From contig JAXHLS010000006.1 in assembly GCA_034522055.1 (NCBI GenBank), positions 1,150,790-1,214,789 of the forward strand: a DNA stretch of 64,000 nt, given 5' to 3'. The DNA is from Gammaproteobacteria bacterium. GTDB taxonomy: Bacteria > Pseudomonadota > Gammaproteobacteria > JAABTG01. Position 1 is the first letter of the stretch. Every line of letters starts with the position of its first letter. A program made the position numbers and the translations under genes. Below the pieces are notes generated by a model that did not search any database, was not told where the DNA came from, and saw only the letters and a program-made list of their open reading frames with translations. Of the stretch, positions 35,461 to 45,401 are shown piece after piece.

Positions 35461-37301
35461 CCTTGGCTGTGAAAGGCATCGTAGATGGTGCGGGCCAGTT
35501 GCTTGCTGATACCGGGGACCCGGGCGAGATCTTCCACGCCCGCCCGGGCGATGCCCTGGAGTCCGCCGAACTGTTGCAGCAGGCGCTGGCGGCGCTTGGC
35601 CCCAACCCCGGGCAGCCCTTCCAGGGAGGAGGTGTTGCGTGCCTTGCCCCGGCGCCCGCGGTGGCCGGTGATGGCAAAGCGGTGGGCCTCGTCCCTGATG
35701 TGTTGGATCAGATGCAGTGCCGGGGAGTCGGCACGCAGTATAAGAGGCGCCTTCCCCCCGGGCAACACGAGGGTCTCCATGCCGGGGCGGCGCTCGGGGC
35801 CCTTGGCCACGCCCACCAGCAGCACCCCCACCAGCTGTAGTTCCTCGATGATGGTGGCAGCGCTGCTCACCTGGCCCTTGCCGCCGTCGATAAGCAGCAC
35901 GTCGGGCAGCCGGCCCTCCTCCCGCTTGACGCGCCCGTAACGCCGCTCCAGGGCCTGGCGCATGGCGCCGTAGTCGTCGCCGGGGGTGATGTCCTGGATG
36001 TTGAAATGGCGGTAGTGGGCCTTCTCCGGCCCCTCGGGGCCGAACACCACGCAGGAGGCCACGGTGAGTTCGCCGCCGGTATGGCTGATGTCGAAACACT
36101 CGATGCGCTGGGGCACGTCGGGCAGGCTCAGTACCTGGGCCAGGGCCGCCAGCCGGCCGCCCACCTGGTCGGACCGGGCGAGACGCTGGCCGAGGGCCAC
36201 CACGGCGTTCTCCCGGGCCATGTCCAGCCAGCGCGAGCGGTCGGTGCGCACCCGGGACTTGAGGAGCACGCGGTGACCGGCCTGGGCCGACAGCAGCTCC
36301 TCGAGGGCCGCCACGTCCCCGATGTCTTCGCTCAGGAGGATTTCCCGGGGGATGGTGCGGTCGGCGCGGTTGTGGAGATAGTACTGGGGCAGGAAGGCCT
36401 CCAGCACCGCGGCGGCGGGCTCGTCCTGGACCTGGACGGGGAAATAGGCGCGATTGCCCAGATTCTGGCCGCCACGGATGGTGAACACCTGGACGCAGGC
36501 GGTGCCCTCCCGCACCGCCGCCGCCACCACGTCCAGGTCGCCGCCGGCGGTGTCCACGTACTGGCGCTCCATGACCTTGCGCAGGCTGGCGATCTGGTCG
36601 CGGTAGCGGGCCGCCTGTTCGAACTCGAGGGCCTGGGCGGCCTCTTCCATGCGCCGCGCCAGGTCGTCGATGACGGCACCGCTGCGGCCCTCGAGGAACA
36701 TCACGGCGTGGCGCACGTCCTCGGCGTAGCGCTCGGGCTCCACGAGGCCGACGCAGGGGCCGGTGCAGCGCTTGATCTGGTATTGCAGGCAGGGCCGGCT
36801 GCGGTTGCTGAAGAAACTGTCCTCGCATTGGCGCACCAGGAACAGCTTCTGCAGCAGGTTGAGGGTCTGGCGCACCGCGCCGGCGCTGGGATAGGGACCG
36901 AAGAACAGGCCCTTCTTGCGGCGCCCGCCGCGGTGAAAGGCCAGGCGCGGGTACTCCTGGTGGCTGGTGACGTGTATGTAGGGGTAGCTCTTGTCGTCCC
37001 GCAGCAGGATGTTGTAGCGCGGCGCCAACTCCTTGATGAGGTTGCTCTCCAGCAGTAACGCCTCGCCCTCGGTGTGGGTGGTGGTGATGTCCACCCGCGC
37101 CATGTGGCGCATCATGGTGCGCACCTTGGGCGGCAACTGCCCCGGGTCGCGGAAATAGCTGGCCACGCGCTTCTTGAGATCGCGGGCCTTGCCCACGTAC
37201 AGGGGGCGGTCCTCGGCGTCGGTCATGCGATACACGCCGGGGCGCCCGGGCAGGCTGCGCAGGAAGGACTCGGCGTCGAAGTCTTGGTCGGTTCGGCTCA
37301 T
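35457..37301 (-). CDS. uvrC: excinuclease ABC subunit C
   Basis: The 614-residue nuclease makes both incisions in nucleotide excision repair with UvrA and UvrB. It has an N-terminal GIY-YIG domain (PGVYRMTD...PLYVGKARDLKKRV), a Cys-containing segment (PCLQYQIKRCTGPCVG) and a UvrB-interacting UVR motif near 205-235. The RNase H-like C-terminal nuclease follows (CFDISHTGGE, LPDVLLIDGGKGQV), ending with helix-hairpin-helix repeats (LEGLPGVGAKRRQRLL). Length is normal. It lies between the glycosylase gene and pgsA. Confidence 0.97.
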   Translation of the reverse strand: MSRTDQDFDAESFLRSLPGRPGVYRMTDAEDRPLYVGKARDLKKRVASYFRDPGQLPPKVRTMMRHMARVDITTTHTEGEALLLESNLIKELAPRYNILLRDDKSYPYIHVTSHQEYPRLAFHRGGRRKKGLFFGPYPSAGAVRQTLNLLQKLFLVRQCEDSFFSNRSRPCLQYQIKRCTGPCVGLVEPERYAEDVRHAVMFLEGRSGAVIDDLARRMEEAAQALEFEQAARYRDQIASLRKVMERQYVDTAGGDLDVVAAAVREGTACVQVFTIRGGQNLGNRAYFPVQVQDEPAAAVLEAFLPQYYLHNRADRTIPREILLSEDIGDVAALEELLSAQAGHRVLLKSRVRTDRSRWLDMARENAVVALGQRLARSDQVGGRLAALAQVLSLPDVPQRIECFDISHTGGELTVASCVVFGPEGPEKAHYRHFNIQDITPGDDYGAMRQALERRYGRVKREEGRLPDVLLIDGGKGQVSSAATIIEELQLVGVLLVGVAKGPERRPGMETLVLPGGKAPLILRADSPALHLIQHIRDEAHRFAITGHRGRRGKARNTSSLEGLPGVGAKRRQRLLQQFGGLQGIARAGVEDLARVPGISKQLARTIYDAFHSQG

Positions 37302-37329
37302 GGCACGGGGCGGCGCGATAGCGCCTGGA

Positions 37330-38010
37330 TCAGCCGCCGAGCCGGCGCCCGGCGGCGCGAAACACGGCGTGGAACATCTCCGGCGTCAGCCGGCGCGTAT
37401 TGGTGTTGTAGCGGCTGCAGTGGTAGGAATCAATCAGCCAGCGGTCGCGACTGAGGGCGTGCTCACTGCCGTGGCCGAAGGCAAAGGCGGACAGCCGTTG
37501 CCCCTCGGCCCTGAGCACGGCGCGGTGGGCCACCAGCCCCAGGGCGATGACCACGGCGCCGGCCGGCAGCCGGGCCAACTCGGCCGCGAGATAGGCGTTG
37601 CAGGTATCGACCTCGGCGGTGGTGGGCTTGTTCTGGGGTGGCACGCACTTGACCGCGTTGGTGATGCGGCAGTCCGTCAGGCGCAGGCCGTCGGCGGCGT
37701 GCTCGGAGACGGGGCGGGAGCCATAGCCGAAGGCATGGAGGGTGCTGTAGAGCAGCTCGCCAGCGTAATCGCCGGTAAAGGGGCGGCCGGTGCGGTTGGC
37801 CCCGTGCATGCCCGGGGCCAGCCCCACCACGAGCAGGCGCGCCTCCGGGTCGCCGAAGGGGGGCACGGGGGCGGCATGATAGGCGGGCTCACGCTCGCGC
37901 ACCGCCGCCAGGAAGGTGGCGAGACGCGGACACAGGGCGCAGTCGGCGCGGAACCCGTCGCGGTGGATGGCCTGCCCCCTACTCCAGCTCGCCACGCTCG
38001 ACGATGCCAT
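37330..38010 (-). CDS. uracil-DNA glycosylase, family 4/5 type
   Basis: The 226-residue protein contains the [4Fe-4S]-type Cys pairs (DCALCPRL and CRITNAVKC). It has the active-site block VVGLAPGMHGANRTGRPFTG DYAG, family 5-like with APG/A instead of GEAPG, and the C-terminal SYHCSRYNT in place of HPS. It removes uracil or deaminated bases from DNA. The 5' end overlaps the regulator gene by 32 bases; an internal start near RADCALCP cannot be excluded. Having a repair gene between the uvrY-type gene and uvrC is an addition to the usual order. Confidence 0.85.
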   Translation of the reverse strand: MASSSVASWSRGQAIHRDGFRADCALCPRLATFLAAVREREPAYHAAPVPPFGDPEARLLVVGLAPGMHGANRTGRPFTGDYAGELLYSTLHAFGYGSRPVSEHAADGLRLTDCRITNAVKCVPPQNKPTTAEVDTCNAYLAAELARLPAGAVVIALGLVAHRAVLRAEGQRLSAFAFGHGSEHALSRDRWLIDSYHCSRYNTNTRRLTPEMFHAVFRAAGRRLGG

Positions 38011-38644
38011 GGCGCATGGCGAGGTGGGCCAGTTCGACGTCGTTGCGGATGCCGAGCTTACTGTGGATGCGGCTGCGGTAGGTGCTCACCGTCTTGATGC
38101 TCACGTGCAGGCTGTTGGCGATCTCGTTGGTGCTCTTGCCCTTGGCCAGCAGGCGCACCACGGAGAGTTCGCGGTGGGACAGCTCGGTCATGGGATCGGT
38201 GTTGTCGCTCAGGGAGTTCAGGGCGATGTTCTGGGCCGCCGCCTGGCCGATGTACTTGCTGCCGTCGCGCACGGTGCGGATGGCGGTGAGGAACTCCCGT
38301 TCCGTGCATCCCTTGCTGAGGTAGCCATGCCCCCCCAGTTCGATGACCCGCTGGGGATAGGCGCCATCCACGTGGACGCTGACGCCGATAATCTTGATGC
38401 CCTCATCCTGGCCGATGATGCGCCGCACCGTCTCGATACCCCCCATGCCCGGCATGTTCATGTCCAGCAGCACGAGGTCGACATCCCTGTTGCGAATGAT
38501 CTCGAGAGCCGCCTCGCCGCTGGCGCACTCCCCCACCACCTCCATGTCCGGCTGGTCATCGACGATACGGCGAAAGCCGGTACGGACCAAGTCATGGTCG
38601 TCAACCAATAGGATCCTTAGCACTGTTCTCTCTGGTATGGTCAA
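37979..38644 (-). CDS. uvrY: response regulator of the GacA/UvrY (LuxR) family
   Basis: The 221-residue protein has a receiver domain with acidic residues Asp15/Asp16, phosphoacceptor Asp61 (LVLLDMNMPG), and Lys111 (GYLSKGC). A LuxR-type HTH follows at about 150-215 (LSHRELSVVRLLAKGKSTNE, IANSLHVSIKTVSTYRSRIH). With a BarA/GacS-type kinase elsewhere, such regulators activate small RNAs of the Csr/Rsm system. The start could be GTG for Val8 (VLRILLVDD) instead of 38644. The gene order with uvrC supports the orthology. Confidence 0.93.
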   Translation of the reverse strand: MTIPERTVLRILLVDDHDLVRTGFRRIVDDQPDMEVVGECASGEAALEIIRNRDVDLVLLDMNMPGMGGIETVRRIIGQDEGIKIIGVSVHVDGAYPQRVIELGGHGYLSKGCTEREFLTAIRTVRDGSKYIGQAAAQNIALNSLSDNTDPMTELSHRELSVVRLLAKGKSTNEIANSLHVSIKTVSTYRSRIHSKLGIRNDVELAHLAMRHGIVERGELE

Positions 38645-38977
38645 TACGGTCGGATAACCCGTGGCTCCCGACTTTTATGATAGTTGCCATCCACGCCGGA
38701 TGCCCGCCGCAGTGGTTTGCCGGGCACACATCCCCGTGCCCCGCGGGAAGCGACGTCCACGCACGCCCCGCATCGGGGCAATCTGCCCGATCTCCGCGCC
38801 CAAGGCAAGGGCATGGCGCACCGCGCTGGTGCGGCCCGGGGTCGCACCGCCCCGGCTGTCGAGCCCGATGCGGGGGCACGGCTGCGAGGGGTCGTGAGCA
38901 CCGTGGGCCCGAGTGTTTGACTCACCGCACGCGGCGCAGTAACCATGGCGGCTTACTCAACCGTGGCGGAGTCCTCT
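38645..38977. other. divergent intergenic region
   Basis: Between the minus-strand regulator and the plus-strand yejA-type gene. I find no small gene. Promoters should lie here; TATGAT at about 38676 is a possible -10 but lacks a good -35. Confidence 0.4.
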
Positions 38978-40798
38978 ATGCGTTCGTGCTTCCTTTGCAA
39001 CGCCCTCCTGCTGGCCCTGGCGGTGCTGGCGCCCCCTCTCCAGGCGGCGGCGCCTGCCCATGGCATCGCCATGCACGGCGACCTCAAGTACGGCCCGGAT
39101 TTCGCTCACTTCGAATACGCCAATCCCGACGCCCCCAAGGGCGGGGACGTGAAGCAGGCCGCTATCGGCACCTACGACAGCTTCCACCCCTTCGTGCTCA
39201 AGGGCATGACCCCCAGCGGCATCGGTCTGCTGTTCGAGACCCTGATGGTGGGCTCCGACGACGAGGCCTTCTCCCAGTACGGCCTCATCGCCGAGTCCGT
39301 GGAGGTCCCCGAGGACCGCTCCTGGGCCATCTTCAACCTGCGGGAGGAGGCCCGTTTCCACGATGGGACGCCCATCACGGCGAAGGACGTGGTGTTCTCC
39401 CTGGATGCCCTCAAGAAAGACGGCCACCCCTTCTATCGCAGCTATTACAAGAACGTGGACGGGGGCGAGGCCCTGGATACCCACCGCGTCAGGTTCACCT
39501 TCTCCGGGGGCGACAATCGCGAGCTGCCCCTCATCGTGGGCCAGCTGCCGGTGCTTCCCGCCCACTACTGGTCCGACCGGGACTTCTCCAAGACCACCCT
39601 GGAGCCCCCGCTGGGCAGCGGCCCCTACCGCATCAAGGACTTCGAGCAGGGGCGCTCGGTCACCTACGAACGGGTTCCCGACTACTGGGGCGCCGATCTG
39701 CCGGTGAACCGCGGCCAGTACAACTTCGACACCCTGCGCTACGACTACTACCGGGACACCACGGTGGCGCTGCAGGCCTTCAAGGCCGGCGCCTACGACT
39801 TCCGCCAGGAGAACACCGCCAAGGACTGGGCCACGGGCTACGACTTCCCGGCGGTGCGGGACGGCCGCGTGATCAAGGAGGAGATCCCCCACCAGCAGCC
39901 CCAGGGCATGCAGGCCTACGCCTTCAACACCCGCCGGGCCATGTTCGCCGATCCCCGGGTGCGCCAGGCCCTGGGCTACGCCTTCGACTTCGAGTGGACC
40001 AATCAGAACCTCTTCAACGGCGCCTATACCCGCACCCGCAGCTACTACTCCAACTCCGAGCTGGCCTCCCGCGGCATGCCCTCTCCCGCCGAGCTGGCCC
40101 TGCTGGAGCCCCACCGCGACCAGGTACCGGCGGAGGTCTTCGAGGGCCCCTACGAGCCGCCCCGCACCGACGGCAGCGGGCGCCTGCGCGACAACCTGCG
40201 CAAGGCCGTGGGCCTGCTCAGGGAGGCCGGGTGGACGGTACAGGACGGCAGGCTGACCCACACCGCCACGGGCGAGCCCATGGCGTTCGAGGTGCTGCTG
40301 GTGCAGCCACTGTTCGAACGCGTCACCCTGCCCTTCGCCCGCAACCTCAAACGCCTCGGTATCGACGCCCGGGTACGTACCGTGGATGCCACCCAGTACC
40401 AGAACCGCCTGGACCACTTCGATTTCGACATGGTGGTGGCCTCCTTCCGCCAGTCCCTGTCGCCGGGCAACGAGCAACGGGACTTCTGGGGCTCGGAGCA
40501 GGCCGACATCCCGGGCAGCCGCAACATCATCGGCATCGAGGACCCGGTGGTGGACCACCTCGTCGATCAGATCATCGCCGCCCCGGATCGCGCCAGCCTG
40601 GTGGCCCGCACCCGCGCCCTCGACCGGGTGCTGCTGTGGAGCCACTACGTCATCCCCCACTGGCACATCACCCATTTCCGGGTGGCCTATTGGAACAAGT
40701 TCGCGCGCCCGGCGGTCTCTCCCAAGTACGACCTCGGATTCAACACCTGGTGGATCGATCCGTCAACGACGCCAAAGACCGGCGCCGCCACCGACTGA
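38978..40798 (+). CDS. yejA: oligopeptide ABC transporter solute-binding protein (YejA-like)
   Basis: The product is 606 residues from ATG 38978 (MRSCFLCNALLLALAVLAPP, a Sec signal peptide cut near QAAA). It belongs to the SBP family 5: LKYGPDFAHFEYANPDAPKG near the N-terminus, FETLMVGSDDEAF, FHDGTPITAKDVVFSLDAL, and GSGPYRIKDFEQGRSVTYER. YejA-type proteins bind peptides or microcin C-like compounds in the periplasm and deliver them to YejBEF. The ATG at 38945 would put 11 extra residues in front of the signal peptide, so I prefer 38978. It leads an operon with permeases downstream. Confidence 0.92.
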   Translation: MRSCFLCNALLLALAVLAPPLQAAAPAHGIAMHGDLKYGPDFAHFEYANPDAPKGGDVKQAAIGTYDSFHPFVLKGMTPSGIGLLFETLMVGSDDEAFSQYGLIAESVEVPEDRSWAIFNLREEARFHDGTPITAKDVVFSLDALKKDGHPFYRSYYKNVDGGEALDTHRVRFTFSGGDNRELPLIVGQLPVLPAHYWSDRDFSKTTLEPPLGSGPYRIKDFEQGRSVTYERVPDYWGADLPVNRGQYNFDTLRYDYYRDTTVALQAFKAGAYDFRQENTAKDWATGYDFPAVRDGRVIKEEIPHQQPQGMQAYAFNTRRAMFADPRVRQALGYAFDFEWTNQNLFNGAYTRTRSYYSNSELASRGMPSPAELALLEPHRDQVPAEVFEGPYEPPRTDGSGRLRDNLRKAVGLLREAGWTVQDGRLTHTATGEPMAFEVLLVQPLFERVTLPFARNLKRLGIDARVRTVDATQYQNRLDHFDFDMVVASFRQSLSPGNEQRDFWGSEQADIPGSRNIIGIEDPVVDHLVDQIIAAPDRASLVARTRALDRVLLWSHYVIPHWHITHFRVAYWNKFARPAVSPKYDLGFNTWWIDPSTTPKTGAATD

Positions 40799-40856
40799 AG
40801 ACCCGGCGCCCCGGGGCGGGCGGCGGCCGACCATCCATAACACGGAGAATTCATGC

Positions 40857-41927
40857 ATGAGTGACGACAGGCTGTTCTCGGCCTTCCAGATCAAGGGACA
40901 TACCCTCAGGAACCGCATCGGCGTGGCCCCCATGACCCGCACCTCATCGATACGGGACAGCGTGCCCCGGGACGACGTGCTGGAGTTCCTGGTGCGGCGT
41001 GCCAGGAACGGCGCCGCCGTGGTCTATACCGAGGCCATCGTCACGGACTACGAGAGCGCCCAGGGCTATCCCCGCCAGGCGCGGCTGGTGACCCAGCGCC
41101 AGATCGACGCCTGGAAACCGGTGGTGGCCGCCATCCAGGAGGCCGGGGCCCTGGCCGTCATGCAGATGTTCCACTGCGGCCGCATGGCCTGGGAGGAAGT
41201 CAATCCGGCGGGCCGGGTCATCGCCCCGAGCCGCCTCGCGCCGCGGGACGACAACCCCCTCACGGGCCGGCCCTATCCCCAGCCTGACGCCATGTCCCTG
41301 TTCGACATCGAGCACGTCATCGACGGCTTCGTCCAGACCGCCCGCGGCGCCGTGGCGGCCGGCTTCGACGGCATCGAGATCCACGGCGCCCACGGCTATC
41401 TCATCAGCCAGTTCCTCTCTTCCTATGCCAATCAACGGGACGACCACTATGGCGGCCCCCTGGAGCAGCGTTTCCGCTTCGCCCGGGAGATCATCCGCGC
41501 GGTCCATGACGTGGTACCCAACGACCGCCTGCTCGCCTTTCGCATCTCCAACTGGGGAGTGGCGGACATGGATGTGTCCCTGTTCGCCGGCGCGGCCGAA
41601 TGGCGGGATCTCATCACCCTGCTGAATGCCGAACCCCTGGACGTGCTGTCGGTGTCCACCTACGACCACGCCCTGCCGGCCTGGGACAGCGGCAAGACCA
41701 TGGCCGGCCTGACCCGGGAGGTCACGGACAAGCCCCTGTTCATCGGTGGCAAGATCCACGACCGCGCCAGCGCCGAGGCCGCCCTGGCCGATGCCGATGT
41801 GGTGTTGTTTGCCAAGTCCATGCTGCTGAACCCGAACCTGGTGGAGGACCTGCGGGCCGGCACCCCCCTGCCCGCCTATGCGTCGGCGGACGCCAACGTG
41901 GCCTACGGCGAGGAACCCCTGCCCTAG
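40857..41927 (+). CDS. NADH:flavin oxidoreductase (OYE family)
   Basis: The 356-residue TIM-barrel FMN enzyme reduces activated C=C bonds using NAD(P)H. Motifs: PLxIRNR-type [32 protein letters not shown], the FMN/substrate His pair in [17 protein letters not shown], and [18 protein letters not shown]. The ATG is preceded by CGGAGAATTC. It sits between yejA and yejB with 58-base and 10-base gaps, so it is cotranscribed with a peptide transporter, which is unusual. No extra iron-sulfur domain is present, so it is of the short OYE type. Confidence 0.92.
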   Translation: MSDDRLFSAFQIKGHTLRNRIGVAPMTRTSSIRDSVPRDDVLEFLVRRARNGAAVVYTEAIVTDYESAQGYPRQARLVTQRQIDAWKPVVAAIQEAGALAVMQMFHCGRMAWEEVNPAGRVIAPSRLAPRDDNPLTGRPYPQPDAMSLFDIEHVIDGFVQTARGAVAAGFDGIEIHGAHGYLISQFLSSYANQRDDHYGGPLEQRFRFAREIIRAVHDVVPNDRLLAFRISNWGVADMDVSLFAGAAEWRDLITLLNAEPLDVLSVSTYDHALPAWDSGKTMAGLTREVTDKPLFIGGKIHDRASAEAALADADVVLFAKSMLLNPNLVEDLRAGTPLPAYASADANVAYGEEPLP

Positions 41928-41937
41928 AGTCCCGCTC

Positions 41938-43029
41938 ATGAGCGCGTACATCCTCCGCCGTCTGCTGCTGATGGTGCCCACCCTGTTCGGCATCATGGTG
42001 CTCAACTACGTCATCGTACAGGCCGCGCCCGGCGGCCCCGTCGAGCGTCTGGTGGCCGAACTCAAGGGGCACGGCGTGGCGGCCACGGCGCGCATGGGGG
42101 GCAGTGCCGCGGGCGATGCCGGCATGGCGGCGGCCGGCGGCGGCCGGGACTACACCGGCACCAAGGGCATCGATCCCGAGTTGCTGGCGGACATCGAGCG
42201 CCTCTACGGCTTCGACAAGCCGGCCCACGAGCGCTTCTTCCAGATGATGGGCCAGTACCTGCGCTTCGAGTTCGGTGACAGCTTCTACCAGGACCGCAGT
42301 GTGGTGGACCTGGTGATCGACAAGCTGCCGGTGTCCATCTCCCTGGGGCTGTGGACCACCCTGCTGGTCTATGTCATCTCCATACCGTTGGGGATCGCCA
42401 AGGCGGTGCGCGATGGCAGCCGCTTCGACATGTGGACCAGCGCCGTGGTCATCGTGGGCTACGCCATCCCCGGCTTCATGTTCGCCCTGCTGCTGGTGGT
42501 GCTGTTCGCCGGCGGCAGCTTCCTGGACTGGTTTCCCCTGCGCGGCCTCGTCTCGGAGAACTGGGAGGAGCTGTCCTGGCCGGCCCGCATCGCCGACTAC
42601 TTCTGGCACATCACCCTGCCGGTGACGGCCATGGTCATCGGCGGCTTCGCCGGCCTCACCATGCTCACCAAGAACTCCTTCCTGGACGAGATCAACAAGC
42701 AGTACGTCATGACCGCCCGCGCCAAGGGTCTCACCGAGAACCGGGTGCTCTACGGCCACGTGTTCCGCAACGCCATGCTCATCGTGGTGGCCGGCTTCCC
42801 CAGCGCCTTCGTGGGGATCCTGTTCACCGGGGCCCTGCTCATCGAGGTGATCTTCTCCCTCGACGGCCTGGGGCTGCTGGGCTTCGAGGCGGCCATCAAC
42901 CGCGACTATCCCGTCATGTTCGGCACCCTGTTCTTTTTTACCCTGCTGGGGCTGGTGCTGAACCTCGCGGGCGACCTCATGTACGTGGCCATCGACCCCC
43001 GCATCGACTTCGAGAGCCGGGAGAACTGA
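41938..43029 (+). CDS. yejB: oligopeptide ABC transporter permease (YejB-like)
   Basis: The 363-residue inner-membrane permease begins [20 protein letters not shown]. The BPD-transport domain has about six membrane segments and the EAA-loop-like motif ([20 protein letters not shown]; here MTARAKGL). A long loop between TM1 and TM2 with the insert [20 protein letters not shown] is characteristic of YejB. Its stop overlaps the yejE start (TGATG), indicating coupling. Confidence 0.94.
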   Translation: MSAYILRRLLLMVPTLFGIMVLNYVIVQAAPGGPVERLVAELKGHGVAATARMGGSAAGDAGMAAAGGGRDYTGTKGIDPELLADIERLYGFDKPAHERFFQMMGQYLRFEFGDSFYQDRSVVDLVIDKLPVSISLGLWTTLLVYVISIPLGIAKAVRDGSRFDMWTSAVVIVGYAIPGFMFALLLVVLFAGGSFLDWFPLRGLVSENWEELSWPARIADYFWHITLPVTAMVIGGFAGLTMLTKNSFLDEINKQYVMTARAKGLTENRVLYGHVFRNAMLIVVAGFPSAFVGILFTGALLIEVIFSLDGLGLLGFEAAINRDYPVMFGTLFFFTLLGLVLNLAGDLMYVAIDPRIDFESREN

Positions 43030-44048
43030 TGAGCCCCCTGAACCGGCGCCGCTTCGCCAATTTCCGCGCCAACCGCCGGGGCTGGTGGTCCCTGTGGATC
43101 TTCCTGGTGCTGTTCGTCCTGAGCCTGGGGGCCGAGTTGGTGGCCAACGACAAACCCCTGGTGGTGAGCTTCCAGGGCGACTGGTACTTTCCGATATTCA
43201 AGGCCTACCCGGAGACTACCTTCGGCGGCGACTTCGAGACCGAGGCGGCCTACCGCGACCCCTATGTCCGGGAGCTCATCGCGGCCGACGGCTGGATGGT
43301 GTGGCCGCCGGTGCCCTACAGCTACGACACCATCAACTACGACCTGCCCGTGCCCGCCCCGGCCCCGCCATCGGCGGAGAACTGGCTGGGCACCGACGAC
43401 CAGGGCCGGGACGTCACCGCGCGCCTCATCTACGGCTTCCGCATCTCGGTGCTGTTCGGTCTCACCCTCACCCTGGCCAGCTCCGTCATCGGCGTGGTGG
43501 CCGGTGCGGTGCAGGGCTACTTCGGCGGGCGCATCGATCTCTTCTTCCAGCGCATCATCGAGATCTGGTCGGGGCTGCCGGTGCTTTACCTGCTCATCAT
43601 CCTGGCCAGCGTGGTGGAGCCCAACTTCTGGTGGCTGCTGCTGCTGATGCTGCTGTTCTCGTGGATGTCCCTGGTGGGAGTGGTGCGGGCGGAGTTCCTG
43701 CGGGCGCGCAATTTCGACTACATCCGCGCGGCCCGGGCCCTGGGGGTGACGGACCTGGTGATCATCTTCCGCCACACCCTGCCCAATGCCATGGTGGCCA
43801 CCCTCACCTTCCTGCCCTTCATATTGAACGGCTCCATCACCACCCTCACCTCCCTGGATTTCCTCGGCTTCGGCCTGCCCCCCGGCTCCGCCTCCCTGGG
43901 AGAACTGCTGGCCCAGGGCAAGGCCAACCTCCAGGCCCCGTGGCTCGGCATCACCGCCTTCATGGTGCTGGCGGTGATGCTGTCCCTGCTCATCTTCATC
44001 GGCGAGGCGGCCCGCGACGCCTTCGACCCCCGCAAGACCTTCAACTGA
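43029..44048 (+). CDS. yejE: oligopeptide ABC transporter permease (YejE-like)
   Basis: The 339-residue permease carries the OppC-type N-terminal region (NRRGWWSLWIFLVLFVLSLG) and a long periplasmic loop with SFQGDWYFPIFKAYPETTFG GD, typical for YejE. Then LGTDDQGRDVTARLIYGFRI and the EAA-type motif (YIRAARALGVTDLVIIFRHT) follow. It pairs with YejB to form the membrane channel. The gene for the ATPase, which should follow directly, is separated by an IS110-family element. Confidence 0.94.
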   Translation: MSPLNRRRFANFRANRRGWWSLWIFLVLFVLSLGAELVANDKPLVVSFQGDWYFPIFKAYPETTFGGDFETEAAYRDPYVRELIAADGWMVWPPVPYSYDTINYDLPVPAPAPPSAENWLGTDDQGRDVTARLIYGFRISVLFGLTLTLASSVIGVVAGAVQGYFGGRIDLFFQRIIEIWSGLPVLYLLIILASVVEPNFWWLLLLMLLFSWMSLVGVVRAEFLRARNFDYIRAARALGVTDLVIIFRHTLPNAMVATLTFLPFILNGSITTLTSLDFLGFGLPPGSASLGELLAQGKANLQAPWLGITAFMVLAVMLSLLIFIGEAARDAFDPRKTFN

Positions 44049-44110
44049 GATGATGAATCCTGCCAGAACGCCGTTGGATACTCTCGCCAAGACGTATATG
44101 GTCTCCTCCC

Positions 44111-44384
44111 GTTTTGCAAGGCTCTGTGGTCGGTTCTGACAGGGACAGGATTGCGGTCGTATATCCGGCCTGTTGATGAAGGCATGGCTGCCTTCTGGCC
44201 TCGATGAAGTTCGCGCGTATCGTCCTTATCGCTAAGGCGGCCTCTGAAGAGGGCCCGCGGCTTGGTCAGGTTTTCGATACGCCGGTCTGACCTGTTTGTC
44301 ATCTTCGCTCACATAGCCGTCGCAATCGTCGGCAGGATTAACCTCCAAAAATCATCTTCGATGTGCTCTACGCTTGCCCTAGCC
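44111..44384 (-). ncRNA. candidate guide (bridge/seek) RNA region of IS1111-type element
   Basis: IS110-family recombinases use a structured RNA from the element's non-coding end to choose the target; in the IS1111 group it lies downstream of the transposase gene, as this region does. I did not fold it and see no boundaries. This is inference from position and length. Confidence 0.4.
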
Positions 44385-45401
44385 TCAGGCGGGCTGATAG
44401 ACCGTGTTGTGGCGCAACACCGCCCAACCAATGCGCGCCAGCTTGTTGGCCAGCGCCACCGTGGCTTTGTTCACGCCCCGCTCGGCCACCAGGCGCTGCA
44501 CCCAGCGGCTCAGGCGGTCCTCTTTGCCGGGGGCCCGGCGCACCACCGAGCGGGCCCCATGCACCAGCAGGCTGCGCAGATACCTGTCGCCGCGCTTGGT
44601 GATCCCCAGCAGCACCGCCTTGCCACCGCTGGAGTGCTGGCGTGGCACCATCCCCAACGCGGCCGAGACATCGCGCCCCCGGCGATAGCCTCGACCATCA
44701 CCCACGGTGGCATAAAACGCACCTGCCACCACCGGCCCAAACCCCGGGATCGTGCACAGACGCCGCTCGGCCTCACGCTCGCGCGCACCCTGCTTGATCA
44801 GTCCACTGTAGTACTTGATATGCCCATCGAGTTCACACAACTGCTGATAGCCACGCTCCAGCAGCTGCCGGAACAGGGCGTTGAGCCCATTCTCGCCATC
44901 CTCGAGCAACTCCGGGATGCGACGGCGCAGGCGCCCCACGCCTTGGGGCACCACAATCCCGTACTCGGCCAGCAGCCCGCGTAACTGGTTGCACAACGCC
45001 GTACGGTCGTCCACCACCCCTGAACGCAGCCGGTGCAGGGCCTGGATATCCTGCTGAGCCTGGCTCTTGGGCGGCACAAAACGCATCCCCGGGCGCCCGA
45101 GCGCTTCGGCAATCGCTCGGGCATCGTTGTAGTCGTTCTTCTGACCCCGCACATAGGCCTTGACGTGCTGGGCCGGGATCAGCCGCACCTCGTGCCCCAG
45201 TGCCTGCAGCTCACGGGCCCAGTAGTGGGACCCGGCACAAGCCTCCATACCCACCAGGCAGGGGGGCAGATTAGCAAACCATCCAAGCACTTGGTTGCGG
45301 CGGAGCATTTTCTTGCTTACCTCCCGCCCATGGCGATCCAGGTACACGACATGAAACACGTTCTTTGCCAGATCCAGACCCACAGTAGTAATCTCAGACA
45401 T
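44385..45401 (-). CDS. IS110-family transposase/recombinase
   Basis: The 338 residues (from MSEITTVGLDLAKNVFHVVY) have the N-terminal RuvC-like DEDD domain: Asp in VGLDLAKN, Glu in LVGMEACAGSHYWAREL and the Asp pair in GQKNDYNDARAIAEA. The C-terminal Transposase_20 domain (TIPGFGPVVAGAFYATVGD) contains the likely Ser nucleophile region (PRQHSSGGKAVLLGITKRGD). Intact. The upstream ATG at 45443 would add 14 residues with weak support, so I chose the internal one. Confidence 0.94.
   Translation of the reverse strand: MSEITTVGLDLAKNVFHVVYLDRHGREVSKKMLRRNQVLGWFANLPPCLVGMEACAGSHYWARELQALGHEVRLIPAQHVKAYVRGQKNDYNDARAIAEALGRPGMRFVPPKSQAQQDIQALHRLRSGVVDDRTALCNQLRGLLAEYGIVVPQGVGRLRRRIPELLEDGENGLNALFRQLLERGYQQLCELDGHIKYYSGLIKQGAREREAERRLCTIPGFGPVVAGAFYATVGDGRGYRRGRDVSAALGMVPRQHSSGGKAVLLGITKRGDRYLRSLLVHGARSVVRRAPGKEDRLSRWVQRLVAERGVNKATVALANKLARIGWAVLRHNTVYQPA

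Noticed and set aside
34900-36828. 642-codon open frame on the minus strand
   Set aside because: It only joins the pgsA frame to an antisense-like, low-complexity frame of uvrC. The real genes are pgsA (34900-35460) and uvrC in another frame.
38677-40860. 727-codon open frame overlapping the solute-binding protein
   Set aside because: Arg/Gly/Pro-rich translation typical of an alternative frame in high-GC DNA. The yejA-type frame has full homology.
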